Shown here: positions 7,884 to 18,412 of the stretch, in pieces
How the letters are laid out: every line of letters begins with the position of its first letter
How positions within the stretch are numbered: position 1 is the stretch's first letter
Assembly: GCA_963806045.1 (NCBI GenBank)
Contig: CAWDWP010000001.1
Location: 124,001-188,000 of the forward strand
Reading direction: 5' to 3'
Origin: DATCHW01 sp963806045
GTDB lineage: Bacteria > Bacteroidota > Ignavibacteria > Tepidaquicellales > Tepidaquicellaceae
DNA: 64,000 nucleotides
Notes under the pieces: model-generated
Told to the model about the DNA's origin: nothing
Seen by the model: only the letters and a program-made list of their open reading frames with translations
The model's database searches: none
Position numbers and translations under genes: made by a program

Positions 7884-9053
7884 ATGAATGAATCATTTAA
7901 GTTTTTAAACTTTAGCTTCAAGGATGAAAAGATTAGTGTTAACTTAAAGGATTACATAAACAATATTCATACCGTTACTTTTAATTCTATTTTATATCTG
8001 GAAAATCATTATAATAATTTTCCTATTAAATTATTTTATGGAAAATTAACGAACCGAATAGGTGAATTACAAGTATTTTTTACCAACTTTATAGGATTAT
8101 ATAGTATCTTCGATACTCCAGAATTAATTTTTTATGCTTATGATGAGGAAATATTCAATTATAGAGATATAATAAGAAGGGAAGAATTTACAAGAAATTT
8201 ACAAATTTTTCAAATATCGGATTTATTATTTCTAATAATATTTTATCCTGAGGATAAAATATTAAAAAAAATAAATTATAGTTATATTTATGACGGGGAT
8301 ATTATAAATTACATAAATAATATAAATTTAAAAGATATTTTTGAAAAAGAAATAATGACATTAGACGATTATATTCATTTATTACCCGAATTTGACCCTG
8401 ACCAAATTCAATTTGAATATCAAGAAATGCAGGAGAAAATGGAGTATGACTCTCTTCATGGAAATGAAGATGAGATATATAATTCTCTCGATGAAGAGGA
8501 TAAAAGGGGCATATTTGGCGAAAAATATTTTTGGGATAAATTATCTTCGGTTGACGGTGAACAAGATAATGTTAAATCCAGAGAAATGAAATACTGGGAA
8601 GGATATAATCAATTGAAGGATAAACTTGATAAAATTATTATAATAAACAAATATGAAATTACATATTATGATGAATATGGGGGATTAAATTGTCGATCTT
8701 ATATTACATTATTAATTCCTCCAAAATTAACCGATACTCTAAAACCTCAATTGGTTAATATCGATTTGTATGGGAATAGTTACTTTTCGGGAAAGAAGGA
8801 AACTGTTTTTATTGTTGGTATTCCTCAAAAAGATGTAGATAACTTAAATTCTATTAGAACAGAACTCGGATTATCATTAGAAGATTTTATAAAGTTTGAT
8901 AAGTATTTTGTATATATTAAAATTTTAAATAAAGATTCAAGTAAAGGTGAAATTGATAATTTATATTTAAAACTTAACGAAATTGATAACAGAAATAAAA
9001 ATTTAAGAGATGAAGATTTAGAACAATCAAAGGAAAGAGATTTACCGTATTAA
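7884..9053 (+). CDS. Unrecognised 389-aa protein
   Basis: I do not recognise the family. The product is rich in Asn, Ile, Tyr, Asp and Lys, has no signal peptide or membrane segment, and contains an acidic middle (FEYQEMQEKMEYD, GNEDEIYNSLDEEDKRG) and a beta-rich C-terminal half (KIIIINKYEITYYDEYGG, ETVFIVGIP). The tail is strongly charged (NEIDNRNKNLRDEDLEQ). Its AT-richness exceeds that of the neighbouring core genes, and it sits just outside the island direct repeat, so recent acquisition is plausible. The frame is long and intact among broken neighbours, suggesting it is real and perhaps still selected. Confidence 0.7.
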   Translation: MNESFKFLNFSFKDEKISVNLKDYINNIHTVTFNSILYLENHYNNFPIKLFYGKLTNRIGELQVFFTNFIGLYSIFDTPELIFYAYDEEIFNYRDIIRREEFTRNLQIFQISDLLFLIIFYPEDKILKKINYSYIYDGDIINYINNINLKDIFEKEIMTLDDYIHLLPEFDPDQIQFEYQEMQEKMEYDSLHGNEDEIYNSLDEEDKRGIFGEKYFWDKLSSVDGEQDNVKSREMKYWEGYNQLKDKLDKIIIINKYEITYYDEYGGLNCRSYITLLIPPKLTDTLKPQLVNIDLYGNSYFSGKKETVFIVGIPQKDVDNLNSIRTELGLSLEDFIKFDKYFVYIKILNKDSSKGEIDNLYLKLNEIDNRNKNLRDEDLEQSKERDLPY

Positions 9054-9360
9054 TTGGAAATTCATGTGTTGCTTAACTTAAAATCGGACAAAATATGAAT
9101 TAAATTTAGAATAAATAAAGGAAAGGCAACGGTTCTTTTCTTGCCCTTGTTGGTGTTTAAATACAGTGTCACCAACAAAACTTCAGCACACCAAATCAAA
9201 TTTGAAATGACCCTCCACATAAATTGGAGGGCAGCCAAATGAAAACAATTTTTACACCTCACCCCTATCCCTCCTCCCGATAAACCGGGATCCGAGACCT
9301 CAAATTGGAAGGGTGATATTTCTCTGAGTGTCCTTAGTATTTAATATTTTATTTTCCATA

Positions 9361-9985
9361 CTTGACTTTTTAGATTACCCATGTTATTTTTGTATTAACC
9401 ATAAATAATTATGGCTAATAATATATAGATCGTCCTTTGACATAATTTTATTTTACTATATATTTCGGTATTGGGACATCTCATATTATTCTTTTGTCCC
9501 GGTGCTTTTTATCGGTAGGAGCCTCGAATCGGGATCACCAAAATGTCACCATTTTATCCGGGTAATTACAAGCCTAAATTCTTTAAATTCAATGCTTTAA
9601 GCTCAAAATGTCACCGTTTTGACACCAATAAAAAAATATTTATTGTAACCATATAATTTATCAACGATATTCAAATTCGTTGGTGACAAATTGAAAATAA
9701 CCGCCTGTTTTTTCATATCCGTAAATATCACTGAAATGTCACCGTCTGAATAAATAAGTCAGGAGGAAACTCGCTGACTTCAGCCACGGAATATGAATTA
9801 TTCTCCGGCTTTACCCCTCGGTGTATTAAAATGTCAATGTTTCGTCATTATATTTTTTGTTTTCTGTAAACACATGTAATTTGATGATTTAATAATTTGG
9901 TGATGACATTTTCTGAATTATTAGAAAGTATGTTATTGATTTTTAACCAATTTATTTTTCTGCGAAATGTCATGAAAAATGTCAC
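9361..9985 (+). repeat. Dispersed element, copy A (promoter-like head, TGTCA-rich body)
   Basis: Homologous to 61366-61826. Shared blocks in the same order: CTTGACTTTTTAG at the head, the identical 18-mer ATCGTCCTTTGACATAAT at 9429-9446, and GTGTATyAAAATGTCAAyGTTTyGTCAT from 9821, which continues with clear similarity for another 35 bp. The body holds at least five AATGTCA words (near 9541, 9606, 9735, 9830 and 9966) and TGACA on the other strand. No ORF of note. It could be a non-coding RNA gene, a transposon end with multiple transposase sites, or a MITE. Confidence 0.6.
9362..9392 (+). promoter_or_regulatory. Bacteroidota-type promoter at head of element A
   Basis: TTG (9362-9364), 20-nt spacer, TATTTTTG (9385-9392) fits the TTTG/TAnnTTTG promoter of Bacteroidota primary sigma factor. 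The same arrangement with identical spacing is found in copy B. Transcription would run rightward into the element; no gene follows on this strand. Confidence 0.5.
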
Positions 9986-10244
9986 CCCCTTCGGGGTTAA
10001 AACCGGAAATCTTTTTTCTACAATTGTTCCACTCCTTCGGAGTTAATAATCCTGTTAATTTTTAAATCCTAAGTATCCTGCCTGCCCCGACCTGTGGGAT
10101 TCAGACAATTAATAGACTGGATTCCCGACAGAAACAAGTTCGGGAATGACAATTGGAGTGAAAAGCAACTAAAAACGGAAAAGGAAGAGGTAACGAAGCT
10201 GGGGCTTCGTTACCAGAGTTTGTTCAAATTAAGTATAGACTACA

Positions 10245-10439
10245 TCAAAAGTGGTCAAAAATTGGTCTTGTATAATTTTTTTCCGGGAATTCTTCCAGAT
10301 AAAGTTCTGTGGCTTCTTTAAGATTTGCTGTAGCTTCTTCAAGAGAATATCCCTGACTTACTGTTCCGACTTCGGGACATTCCGCTACATAAATATTTTC
10401 TACTTTATGAATTACCGCTGAAAAAGTTTTTGTAGTCAT
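10245..10439 (-). CDS. Orphan HicB-like antitoxin
   Basis: The 64-aa product (FSAVIHKVENIYVAECPEVG, SQGYSLEEATANLKEATELY) is a minimal HicB fold of the short type. No HicA-like frame is found on either side: downstream DNA is hairpin repeat and upstream is spacer. It is therefore an orphan, either a remnant of a pair or a stand-alone HicB-like protein. Distinct in size and sequence from the HicB at 723-1070. Confidence 0.75.
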   Translation of the reverse strand: MTTKTFSAVIHKVENIYVAECPEVGTVSQGYSLEEATANLKEATELYLEEFPEKNYTRPIFDHF

Positions 10440-10605
10440 TAGTTTAAATTTTATACAATAATTAACAATAAATTTATAATTAATGTTATTAAAATCAAAT
10501 CATTTTAGCTTTCTTATTGCCTGATAGTAATTATAAAACCCCCTTTTATTTACCTTTCTTAAGAGCGGCTTTTCAATTTTTTGTTCTTTCGCATTACATT
10601 TTTAG

Positions 10606-10625
10606 CAAGGGGGCAAGCCCCCTTG
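10606..10625. terminator. Strong hairpin downstream of cusA
   Basis: CAAGGGGGC and GCCCCCTTG pair perfectly around AA, about 60 bp past the cusA stop in the direction of transcription. No T-run follows, so it may be a dispersed repeat serving as a 3' end. An array of CACGTYTGACGT-like words lies between it and cusA. Confidence 0.45.
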
Positions 10626-10682
10626 TCCCTAATTTCATCTCACGTCTGACGTCTCGCCTTTCACGTTTGACGTTTCACGTTC

Positions 10683-13600
10683 TCAATGCACCATAAACTG
10701 TGCCATTTCGGATTTTTTAAGTTTGCCGCGTTTGCGGTATTGCTCTTTTATCATTACAAATATAATCGGAGTTACAAATAATACGTGAACCGCAGATGTC
10801 AAAATTCCTCCGATTAACGGAACTGCAAGAGGTTTTGCTAAATCAGCACCCGTTCCGGTTGACCACATTACGGGAATTAATCCGAGCATTGCAACAAATA
10901 CCGTCATTAATTTTGGTCTTAGTCTTAATATAGCTCCTTCTTCCGTTGCATCGATTAAATCCTGTTTAGAGAGGACACCGTTTTTTTCCATCAGTTTTTT
11001 ATCGAGCGCTTCGTGGAGATAGATTACCATAATAACACCCGTCTCTACAGCGACTCCAAACAGGGCTATGAATCCAACCCATATTGCAACCGAAAAATTA
11101 AGTCCGAGTATTGACATATAATAAATACCGCCGATTAAAGCGAACGGAACTGAAAGCATTACAAGCAGTGCTTCCAGGAAGTTTTTGTAAACAAAATAAA
11201 GCATAACAAAAATTATAAGGAAATACAATCGGCATAATTATTTCCAGTCTTCGTTTGGCACGGATTTGTTTTCCCACTGTCCGCTCCACGAATAGAAATA
11301 TCCCTTCGGCAGCGAAGGGGTAAGCTCTTTATCGAGAGTATTTTCTGGCGTCGTCTACAAATCCACCCATATCACGTCCGCGACATTGAGGAATACAACA
11401 GAGCGTAAGAAGTGCATTTTCCGAACCGATCATCGGCGGACCTGATGTGATTTTTATATCTGACAATCTCACCGAGAGGAATTTGCATTTTACCGCCGGA
11501 GACAGATGATGTGGTTTTGCTCATATTCATTCCGCTTCCGGTATTTGTAGGACTAATCGAGCCGTTCGAGACTGTCACATAAACTTTTTTCAATGCATCG
11601 ATATCCATTCTGTAATCTTTCATATATCTTACCCTGATTGGAAATCTTCTTCTGCCTTCGACAGTCTTTGAAATATTTTCGACCGCCGATTGCTGTTTCA
11701 ATCACATCCTGAACATCGCCGACATTCAATCCGTATCTTGAAATTGCATCACGCTTGATATCGATGTCAATATAAGAGCCGCCTGTGTTCTTTCTGCAAA
11801 TACATCCGCAGCACCGGGAATTGTCTTGAGAATTTTTTCCGCTTTAATGGCAAGTGCTTCGAGTGTATCGAGATTATCACCGAATATTTTTACTCCGAGG
11901 TCTGTTCTTACACCCGTCGAAAGCATATTAATACGGTTGATAATCGGCTGTGTCCAGCCGTTGCTCACACCGGGAATTTGCAATTTCGAATTCAGTTCGC
12001 TGACGATATCGGCTTTTGTAAATCCTTTGCGCCATTCGGATTTATCTTTCAGCATAATAATAGTTTCAATCATACTTGTCGGAGCAGGGTCTGTCGGGGT
12101 TTCCGCACGACCTACTTTTCCGAGCACGTGGTCAACCTCGGGAATACTCTTTATAATTTTATCCTGAACCTGCAAAATTCTTTTTGCCTCATTCACCGAA
12201 ATATTCGGGAGCATTGTAGGCATAAACAAAAGACTGCCTTCATCAAGCGGAGGCATAAATTCGCTTCCGGTATTCATAATCAGCGGTATAGTTGCAAGAA
12301 GTGCAACAATGTTTATTGCAAGAGTTGTCTTCCTGTATTTAAGTGCAAGTCTCAGCAACAGGGTCATAGAGACGGTTGAAAGTTCGCGTAACAGGATTTT
12401 TCTTTTCGCATAGATTTTCCTTTCATAAAAAGTGTCATTAGCATCGGGACGAGTGTGATTGTTATGAATGCCGATCCGGCTATTGCAAATGTTTTTGTAA
12501 AAGCAAGCGGATGAAATAATTTTCCTTCCTGTCCTGAAGTAAAAATACAGGCAGAAATGAAATCACAATAATTGCTTCCGAGAAAAATATTGCACGACCA
12601 ACCTGCTTCGCGGATTTCGCAGCGATTTCCTTGTAATCTATTGTTAATCCCAATTCCTGTGCTTTCGCAATATTGCGGTAAGCATTTTCGACCATAACAA
12701 TAGATGCATCTACAAGAATTCCGATTGAAATAATGAGACCTCCAAGGCTCATAATGTTAGATGTGATGTTAAACTGCCGCATTAAAATAAAAGAAATAAG
12801 AATTGCAGCGGGAATTTCAATCAATATCCTTAATGCACTTCTGAAATGGAAAAGAAACACAAGAACAATTAATGAAACAATTAGACATTCTTCGATTATA
12901 GCGCGTTTCAAAGTTTCGATGGCACTTGTAATCAATCCGCTTCTGTCATAGGAAGTTTGAATTGTAATTCCTGCGGGAAGACCTTTTTCGAGCTCTTTAA
13001 TTTTTTCTTTTACCCTGTCAATTACCGTCATTGCATTTTCACCATATCGCATAACGATTATTCCGCCGACAACTTCACCTTCACCGTTCATATCCATAAG
13101 ACCACGCCGGATATCCGCTCCAATCTGAACTGTTGCAAGATCTTTTATTCTGACGGGAATTCCGCCTTTGCCTGACGTCAATAGTGATTTCTTCTATATC
13201 GCTCACATTCGTAATGTATCCTTTACCTCTTACAAAATATTCGATATCCGAAGATTCGATATTTCTTCCGCCGACATCTTTATTGCTTCTTTGCACGGCA
13301 GTAACGATATCCGAAATGCCGATTCCATAGGCATTCAGACGGTTAGGGTCAACATCAATTTGATATTGCTTAATGAAACCGCCAATCGATGCAACTTCTG
13401 CGACACCTTCGACCGATTGAAGTCCGAGTTTAAGATAGTAATCCTGAATGGCTCTCAGTTCCCCGAGGTCATATTTATCGCTTACGAGATGATACCAGTA
13501 AACGTGTCCGACACCGGTGCCGTCCGGTCCGAGAATAGGTCTCACACCTTCGGGGAGTGTTCCCTGAACCTGAGAAAGTTTTTCAAGTACTCGGCTACGA

Positions 13601-13917
13601 GCCCAGTAAATCTCTGCATCATCATCAAATATCACATAGATGAAACTCATTCCGAACATCGATTGACTTCGGACAGCTTTCACCTTCGGCATTCCCTGGA
13701 GATTTGTCGTCAGCGGGTATGTAATCTGGTCTTCTATGATTTGCGGACTTCTGCCCATCCATTCAGTCCAGATGATTACCTGGTTTTCGGACAGGTCGGG
13801 AATTGCATCGACAGGCGTATGAATCATTGAATATACACCGTATGCAAAGATGCCTATGTATAATAACAGAATTACGAATCTGTTCTTAACCGAAAAATCT
13901 ATGATTTTTTCTATCAT
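10683..13917 (-). pseudogene. cusA: CusA/CzcA-type RND copper/silver efflux pump, frameshifted
   Basis: The locus spans the usual length (about 1,075 codons) but needs five frames: 13917-13081, 13181-12480, 12367-11726, 11701-11372 and 11228-10683. Landmarks follow CusA order: head MIEKIIDFSVKNRFVILLL; HTPVDAIPDLSENQVII; SGLITSAIETLKRAIIEE; IMSLGGLIISIGILVDASIV (TM4 with acidic pair region); GSEFMPPLDEGSLLFMPTMLP; INMLSTGVRTDLGVKIFG; RLRPKLMTVFVAMLGLIPVM; LIGGILTSAVHVLF. CusA is the inner-membrane proton-driven trimer of a tripartite CusCBA pump exporting Cu(I)/Ag(I). Downstream of cusC, cusB and the HMA lipoprotein on the same strand. Breaks are single-base and scattered; decay or consensus error cannot be told apart here. 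Confidence 0.9.
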
Positions 13918-13942
13918 AACTTAAATTCATTTTTTATTTCTT

Positions 13943-14021
13943 AGTAGGACAGACATTCCGTCTGTCACAAATTATTTTATTTTCATTGATTCGAAGACAG
14001 GACAAGAATGTCTGTCCTACT
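13943..14021. repeat. Inverted-repeat element between cusA and HMA lipoprotein
   Basis: AGTAGGACAGACATTC (13943-13958) and its exact reverse complement (14006-14021) flank 47 bp, with inner GTCTGTC/GACAGGAC echoes. A 79-bp MITE-like or hairpin repeat. Downstream to 14145 lie arrays of ATTCATT/CTCATT words. Confidence 0.6.
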
Positions 14022-14034
14022 ATTATTGTTATAT

Positions 14035-14145
14035 GATTTTCATTACTCATTATTCATTAATCATTGTTCATTATTTTTTTCTGTCCAACTAAAGCTATTT
14101 GTTTTTTTATTACTCATTATTCATTGCTCATTATTCATTATTTTT
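14035..14145. repeat. Tandem array of CATTATTCATT-like words
   Basis: Two runs (about 14040-14078 and 14108-14145) of units such as CATTATT, CATTAAT, CATTGTT and CATTGCT are separated by unique text. The same vocabulary recurs at 61319-61352. The 3' run touches the end of the HMA lipoprotein gene. Confidence 0.6.
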
Positions 14146-14671
14146 TCTTTCTGTCCTGCGGGAGCTTACAGCAGTCGTCGAGTTTTGAATATGCATCGGG
14201 GTCTGCCTTTTTACTATTTGCATCATAGCCGGCTGCCGTAATTGCATTTTCAATCTTGCCAAGGTTAGTGACTGATTTATCAAAGTTCACATTTACTACT
14301 TTTCCGTCAATATCTACATCGTAATTCTTTACACCCGCTACTTTTTTCAGGGCTGTTTCTATCTTACCCTGGCAAATATCGCATTGCGCGGTAGGAATAT
14401 TAATAATTGCATGCTGTATGCCTGCCTTATCTTCTTTTGTGTCTTTTGTTGTTTCTGTTTTTTCTTCTTTTGCCGAAGTGTTATTTTTCTCTGTTTGTTT
14501 GTCAGTTGTTTGTGTTTCCTGTTTCGGTTGTTCCTGCGTCACATTTTTTTTAGTTGTATCCGCAGTCGTAGTTTTGTTTTCTTGTTTTGAACATCCGGTT
14601 ATCAGAAATGCAGTTGTTAAGAAAATTACTGCCAATAATGCGAATGTTCTTTTGAGATTTATTGATTTCAT
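14138..14671 (-). CDS. Lipoprotein with C-terminal HMA metal-binding domain
   Basis: The 177-aa product has a lipoprotein signal peptide (LLAVIFLTTAFLITGCSK, acylated Cys at about 27), a long Thr/Lys/Glu/Gln low-complexity linker (residues 30-82), then a heavy-metal-associated domain (HAIINIPTAQCDICQGKIE, Cys-x-x-Cys; AITAAGYDA). The inference is a periplasm-facing or surface copper chaperone that hands Cu(I)/Ag(I) to the CusCBA pump, as it lies between cusA and cusB on the same strand. The tail has CC (DDCCKLPQ), possibly a second metal site. Intact, unlike the pump genes. Confidence 0.85.
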   Translation of the reverse strand: MKSINLKRTFALLAVIFLTTAFLITGCSKQENKTTTADTTKKNVTQEQPKQETQTTDKQTEKNNTSAKEEKTETTKDTKEDKAGIQHAIINIPTAQCDICQGKIETALKKVAGVKNYDVDIDGKVVNVNFDKSVTNLGKIENAITAAGYDANSKKADPDAYSKLDDCCKLPQDRKKK

Positions 14672-14730
14672 TTGTTTTTTTGTTTATGAATTTTTTAATT
14701 TATTATTAATTACTAATTATTAATTATTAA

Positions 14731-16072
14731 TTATTTCTTCATGTCTTTCATTGCATCGTTGTCTTTTATTTCCAAATCATTCTTTTTTTCAGGCATATCC
14801 ATACCCGGCATATTTTCCATATTGTATGAACCCATTTGAATCTGGCTTTCACTGTCGATAAGGAATCCTGCACTCACGACTATTTCATCACCCGAATCAA
14901 TACCCGATTTTATGAGATATTTTCCGTTCGTTCGCCTCCTACTTTTACCTCCCGAGGTACGAATGTATTACCGGATTTCTCACGTACACCATATCCATCT
15001 TTACCGGTTCTTAGAACGACTTTCTTGGGACAACTATAGCGGCAGGTTTGTTTGAAGTCGATATCTTTACCTTGACATACATTTCGGGCTTTAGTAACAA
15101 ATTTGAATTTGATGCGGTAATTCGGACCTCTATTGTTCTCGTATCCGGATTTACGAATGGATTTATGTAATCAATTTTCCCGTACACTGTTTTACCTCCG
15201 TATCCCGTTAAATTAACTCAACAGATTGCCCTATGTTTATTTGCTTAGTTCATTTTCATAAATGTTACCAGTAATCCAGACAGACGATAAATTAACGACA
15301 TCGGCAATTGTTGTGCCCTCCATCACCCAGGAACCTTCGTTAAAATATTTTTTAGTTACGACACCGGAATAATCGGAGTAGTAAGAAATTGAATTTCTTA
15401 TCGTATGTGATTCAGCAAGCTCATCAATTTGTTGTCGCTGATGAACCAGAGTTTTAGACGTTGTCTTGCTGCGTCAAAGATGGATCCGAGTTATCTTTTA
15501 TTCCTTCGTAGGTTGAATTTTCGTTATTTCTTATAATTATCATAAGCAAGAAGAAATTCTCTTTGTGTTGCAATCAATTCAGGAGAATACATCTCGAAGG
15601 CTCTTTGTCCTTTACCAACTCTTTGTCCTTCGTAATTTACATACAGTCTTGAAAGCTGACCTTTAACAGGAGAGGAAATCTGGCGGAATGCATCATCTCC
15701 TTGATTTTACGACACCGTTTTCTTCAATTCAATAATCGAAATCTTGTATTGCACAATCGCAGTTTTAACGTTTGCAAGAACCTGCTCGGTCGGCGAAAGA
15801 GTTATCTCCCCGAATTCTTTTTTCACCGATTTTCTGGAAACATTTTCAGAACTGTCCATTCTTTCTTCTACGCTCCTTTCAGAACAAGTTCCATATTGCA
15901 TATCGGACATACACCCGGGTGGTCTTGCTGAATCCAAGGATGCATCGGACAAATGTAAAGTTCTGATTTCTTCACAATGTCTTTTGACTCATTTTGGAAA
16001 CATAATATATCGTAAATGCTCGGCAAGCAAGAGTATTATGACTGATATTAATATTATTACTTTCTTTCTCAT
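14731..16072 (-). pseudogene. cusB: CusB-type periplasmic adaptor with heavy-metal-binding domain, frameshifted
   Basis: Start ATG at 16072 (MRKKVIILISVIILLLAEH, signal anchor). A shifted frame then reads YICPMHPWIQQDHPGVCPIC followed by NMELV, the heavy-metal-binding domain typical of Bacteroidota CusB. The rest covers adaptor segments and ends IQMGSYNMENMPGMDMPEKK...AMKDMKK at 14731; this Met-rich tail suits Cu(I)/Ag(I). Length (about 447 codons) is normal for the membrane fusion protein, but at least five breaks interrupt it, so no long frame remains. It would bridge CusA and CusC in the periplasm. Confidence 0.8.
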
Positions 16073-16131
16073 AATTTATAATTATTTTAATTGATTTTTA
16101 ATTTGGAACTCCAAGCAGGAATTCTAGTTCG

Positions 16132-17359
16132 CTAGTTGTTTAAGGTAGGTCTGTATTTTCTTTTATAAGCAATTATATCTGCTTTTCTCATTTCCCTGAA
16201 GGAATCCAGAAGATTCATAAATTCTCCCGCACCCGAAGAGTATGACGCAAGTGAGGAATTAAATGTCTGCCTTACCTGAGGAACGAGAATTTCCCTTGTG
16301 TATTGAATCTTTTGGTTGACGATTCCAATCATAACCAGCATATTCTGGAGATCGGTCTTCATATACTGAAGTTCAATGAATGTTCGCATTGATAAAGTCT
16401 GCAAGCTCCATCACATTTTTCTCTTCAACCATTGAATTTATTCTTTTCGAATTCCAGGGCATAAACGGTAAATCAATTCCTACATTCCAAAAGACAGAAA
16501 ACGTCATCGGCTCTTTTGCCATATATTTTACTCCGCCTGTAAATGTAATATCGGGAACCTTCTCAAGTCCGGCAATATTTCTTTGTATCCTTGCATCTTC
16601 TAATCATATTTCCTATCAATTTGAATTCGGGATTGTTTGCACCATAGTACGCGGTTAATCTTGCAGAATCAAGGTCTGCGGAATACAGTATGCAGGATTT
16701 ATATTTTCAGTTTTGAAATTTCGGGCAGGGATAATATTTGACAGAACTCGGACAGTTATTTATGTAAATCTTTTTTGTTTGAACAAACTCTATTTGTTCA
16801 AGAACCATCATCTGTAGTTCGTTGTTCATTTTTAGATATTCCGCTCTGATTACCCATACCCGACGCATAACTTGCTTCAAGGGATTTGATTATGTTCTTC
16901 ATAATTTTCTGATACTCATCATTAAAAAGCAGAAGTTTCTCATAATAATATAAGGTGAAGTAATTCAGCTTAATTTGTTTTGTTATATCAATTCTGATTT
17001 TGTCTTTTTCAATTTCTTGTTTTCGCGATTTAAGCTAGTCCCGAATTGTTCATTCTGGTCAAGTTTATCCGGGAGCATAAGCCGCTGGGAATAAAAAGCA
17101 TCGTATTCGGGCTTTGCATAAACTCAAGAGGGAATCTAATCCAGCATAAATTCAAACATTGGCATTGGCTGTTTATTCGATTCTGCTTGATTTTATCAAC
17201 TCAATCTTTCTGCCGTATTCAACGGGTTCTAACTTCGAATTTGTTTTTATCCCTGACTGTATTAAATAATTCAGGCCTATTTAACCGTGTCAACTCCGGT
17301 TTGTGCGGAACTTGAGACGAAGCAGCAAGCATATAGAATATTACAGTTAAGTGTTTCAT
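16132..17359 (-). pseudogene. cusC: CusC/TolC-like outer-membrane efflux protein, frameshifted
   Basis: Start ATG at 17359 (MKHLTVIFYMLAASS, signal peptide). Recognisable C-terminal part (16404-16132) reads LQNMLVMIGIVNQKIQYTRE, then SLASYSSGAGEFMNLLDSFR, the helical hairpin of TolC-family proteins. About 409 codons overall, the expected length, with many frame breaks. It would be the outer-membrane duct of CusCBA. First structural gene of the efflux operon, 60 bp upstream of cusB. Confidence 0.75.
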
Positions 17360-17437
17360 AAAATTTAATTAATTAATGTAAGTTATAATCAGTATAACCG
17401 ATTAAAATAATGACTGGAAAATGCGGATGATGATTGT

Positions 17438-17815
17438 TTAAATCAGAAGTGAGGAATACGTGACCGGGAGGTCTGTGGATTTGTTGTAAAAGATAAACCT
17501 CAGCGGAGTTTCTGAAGCTCTGGAAAAATTTTGCTCAATATATTCAGGTGAAAAAGTAATGGCACCCGAAGAAATTAAAATCTTTACCGAGTTTGAAGTC
17601 TCAAAATTCGAAACATTAGAAATATCTTTAACTTCTTCTTTGCAGCACGGAACTTTCTTTACAGTTTCCCGGCTGTCATTATCTTTAGACATATCACAGG
17701 AGCAGGAAGATTTCATAGTCATTCCGCAAATGCTCAGAGTGATAGAATAGCTGATGTTGGATGTTATCACCAGCATCACAAGAAGAGAAATTAATATTTT
17801 TCCTTTTTTCTTCAA
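17438..17815 (-). CDS. Small exported Cys-rich protein upstream of cus operon
   Basis: The 125-aa product has a signal peptide (ILISLLVMLVITSNISYS) and a Cys-rich middle (SICGMTMKSSCSCDMSKD, VPCCKEEV), ending PVTYSSLLI. It resembles the HYC_CC_PP family, small exported proteins found with Bacteroidota copper and cation efflux genes, here with ICG, CSCD and CC. A role in periplasmic copper binding or sensing is inferred from context. It is the first gene of the leftward cluster and likely co-transcribed with cusC. Confidence 0.6.
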   Translation of the reverse strand: MKKKGKILISLLVMLVITSNISYSITLSICGMTMKSSCSCDMSKDNDSRETVKKVPCCKEEVKDISNVSNFETSNSVKILISSGAITFSPEYIEQNFSRASETPLRFIFYNKSTDLPVTYSSLLI

Positions 17816-17967
17816 AATACAGTTATCTTACAATATCGTTAACGAAAATAAGTTATTAAAGTTGCGATTGCAACAGAAAAGTGAATAGTTGCTAATAACT
17901 ACTTATTAAAACAACATAATTTTTTAATCTTTATTTTAAGATTTTGATGATTTAATTTCAAATTGTT

Positions 17968-18321
17968 ATGCCGGAAATAGATTTTATTAGAGAATATGCT
18001 TTAAAAAAAGATGACGTGACCGAAGGGTTTCCGTTCGATGACGTAACGCTTGTATTTAAAGTTAAAGGGAAAATATTTATTCTTTTAAGTCTTGACGATG
18101 ATCCGACAGAGTTAAATCTGAAATGCGATCCTGAGCTGGCGCTGGATTTAAGGGAAAGGTTTGAGTCTGTACGCCCCGGATATCATATGAATAAAAAACA
18201 CTGGAATACGGTAGTCTTAGATGGAAGTATTCACACTAAAGAAATACTAAAAATGATTGATCATTCATATGATATGGTAGTTCAGGGATTACCAAAGAAA
18301 AAAGGGACCAACAAAAAGTAA
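17968..18321 (+). CDS. MmcQ/YjbR-family protein
   Basis: The 117-aa product has the family layout: FPFDDVTLVFKVKGKIFILL, NLKCDPELALDLRERF, GYHMNKKHWNTVVLDG and a C-terminal helix SYDMVVQGLPKK. YjbR has a DNA-binding-like fold (CyaY-like), but its cellular role is not established. Stands alone, divergent from the cus cluster. Confidence 0.88.
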   Translation: MPEIDFIREYALKKDDVTEGFPFDDVTLVFKVKGKIFILLSLDDDPTELNLKCDPELALDLRERFESVRPGYHMNKKHWNTVVLDGSIHTKEILKMIDHSYDMVVQGLPKKKGTNKK

Positions 18322-18412
18322 ACAATATTGAAGAAATAATATTTAAATATACAAACGATATAATTTTACAATTAAAACCAAATAATTTTATTAATTTAAA
18401 AAAGGAATTATT

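Larger units (their letters stand above)
9054..10244. other. Long gene-free spacer holding dispersed elements
   Basis: No coding frame is supported over nearly 1.2 kb. It contains repeat-like text before 9360, dispersed element A (9361-9985), and then hairpin-rich text: an inverted pair ATTCCCGA/TCGGGAAT at about 10118-10147 typical of small dispersed repeats. The open frame crossing 10094-10321 is an artefact of that repeat. Confidence 0.6.

Noticed and set aside
8392..8589. 65-aa ORF inside the 389-aa gene
   Set aside because: Alternative frame of a longer, better-supported coding sequence.
9361..9985. CRISPR-associated transposon end
   Set aside because: Repeated TGTCA words are compatible, but no tnsB, tnsC, tniQ or effector gene is present in the window.
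10094..10321. 75-aa plus-strand ORF
   Set aside because: Covers an inverted-repeat element and the antisense of the orphan hicB.
14384..14723. Plus-strand ORFs opposite the HMA lipoprotein
   Set aside because: Antisense of the Lys/Thr/Glu-rich linker gives Phe/Cys/Ser-rich nonsense.
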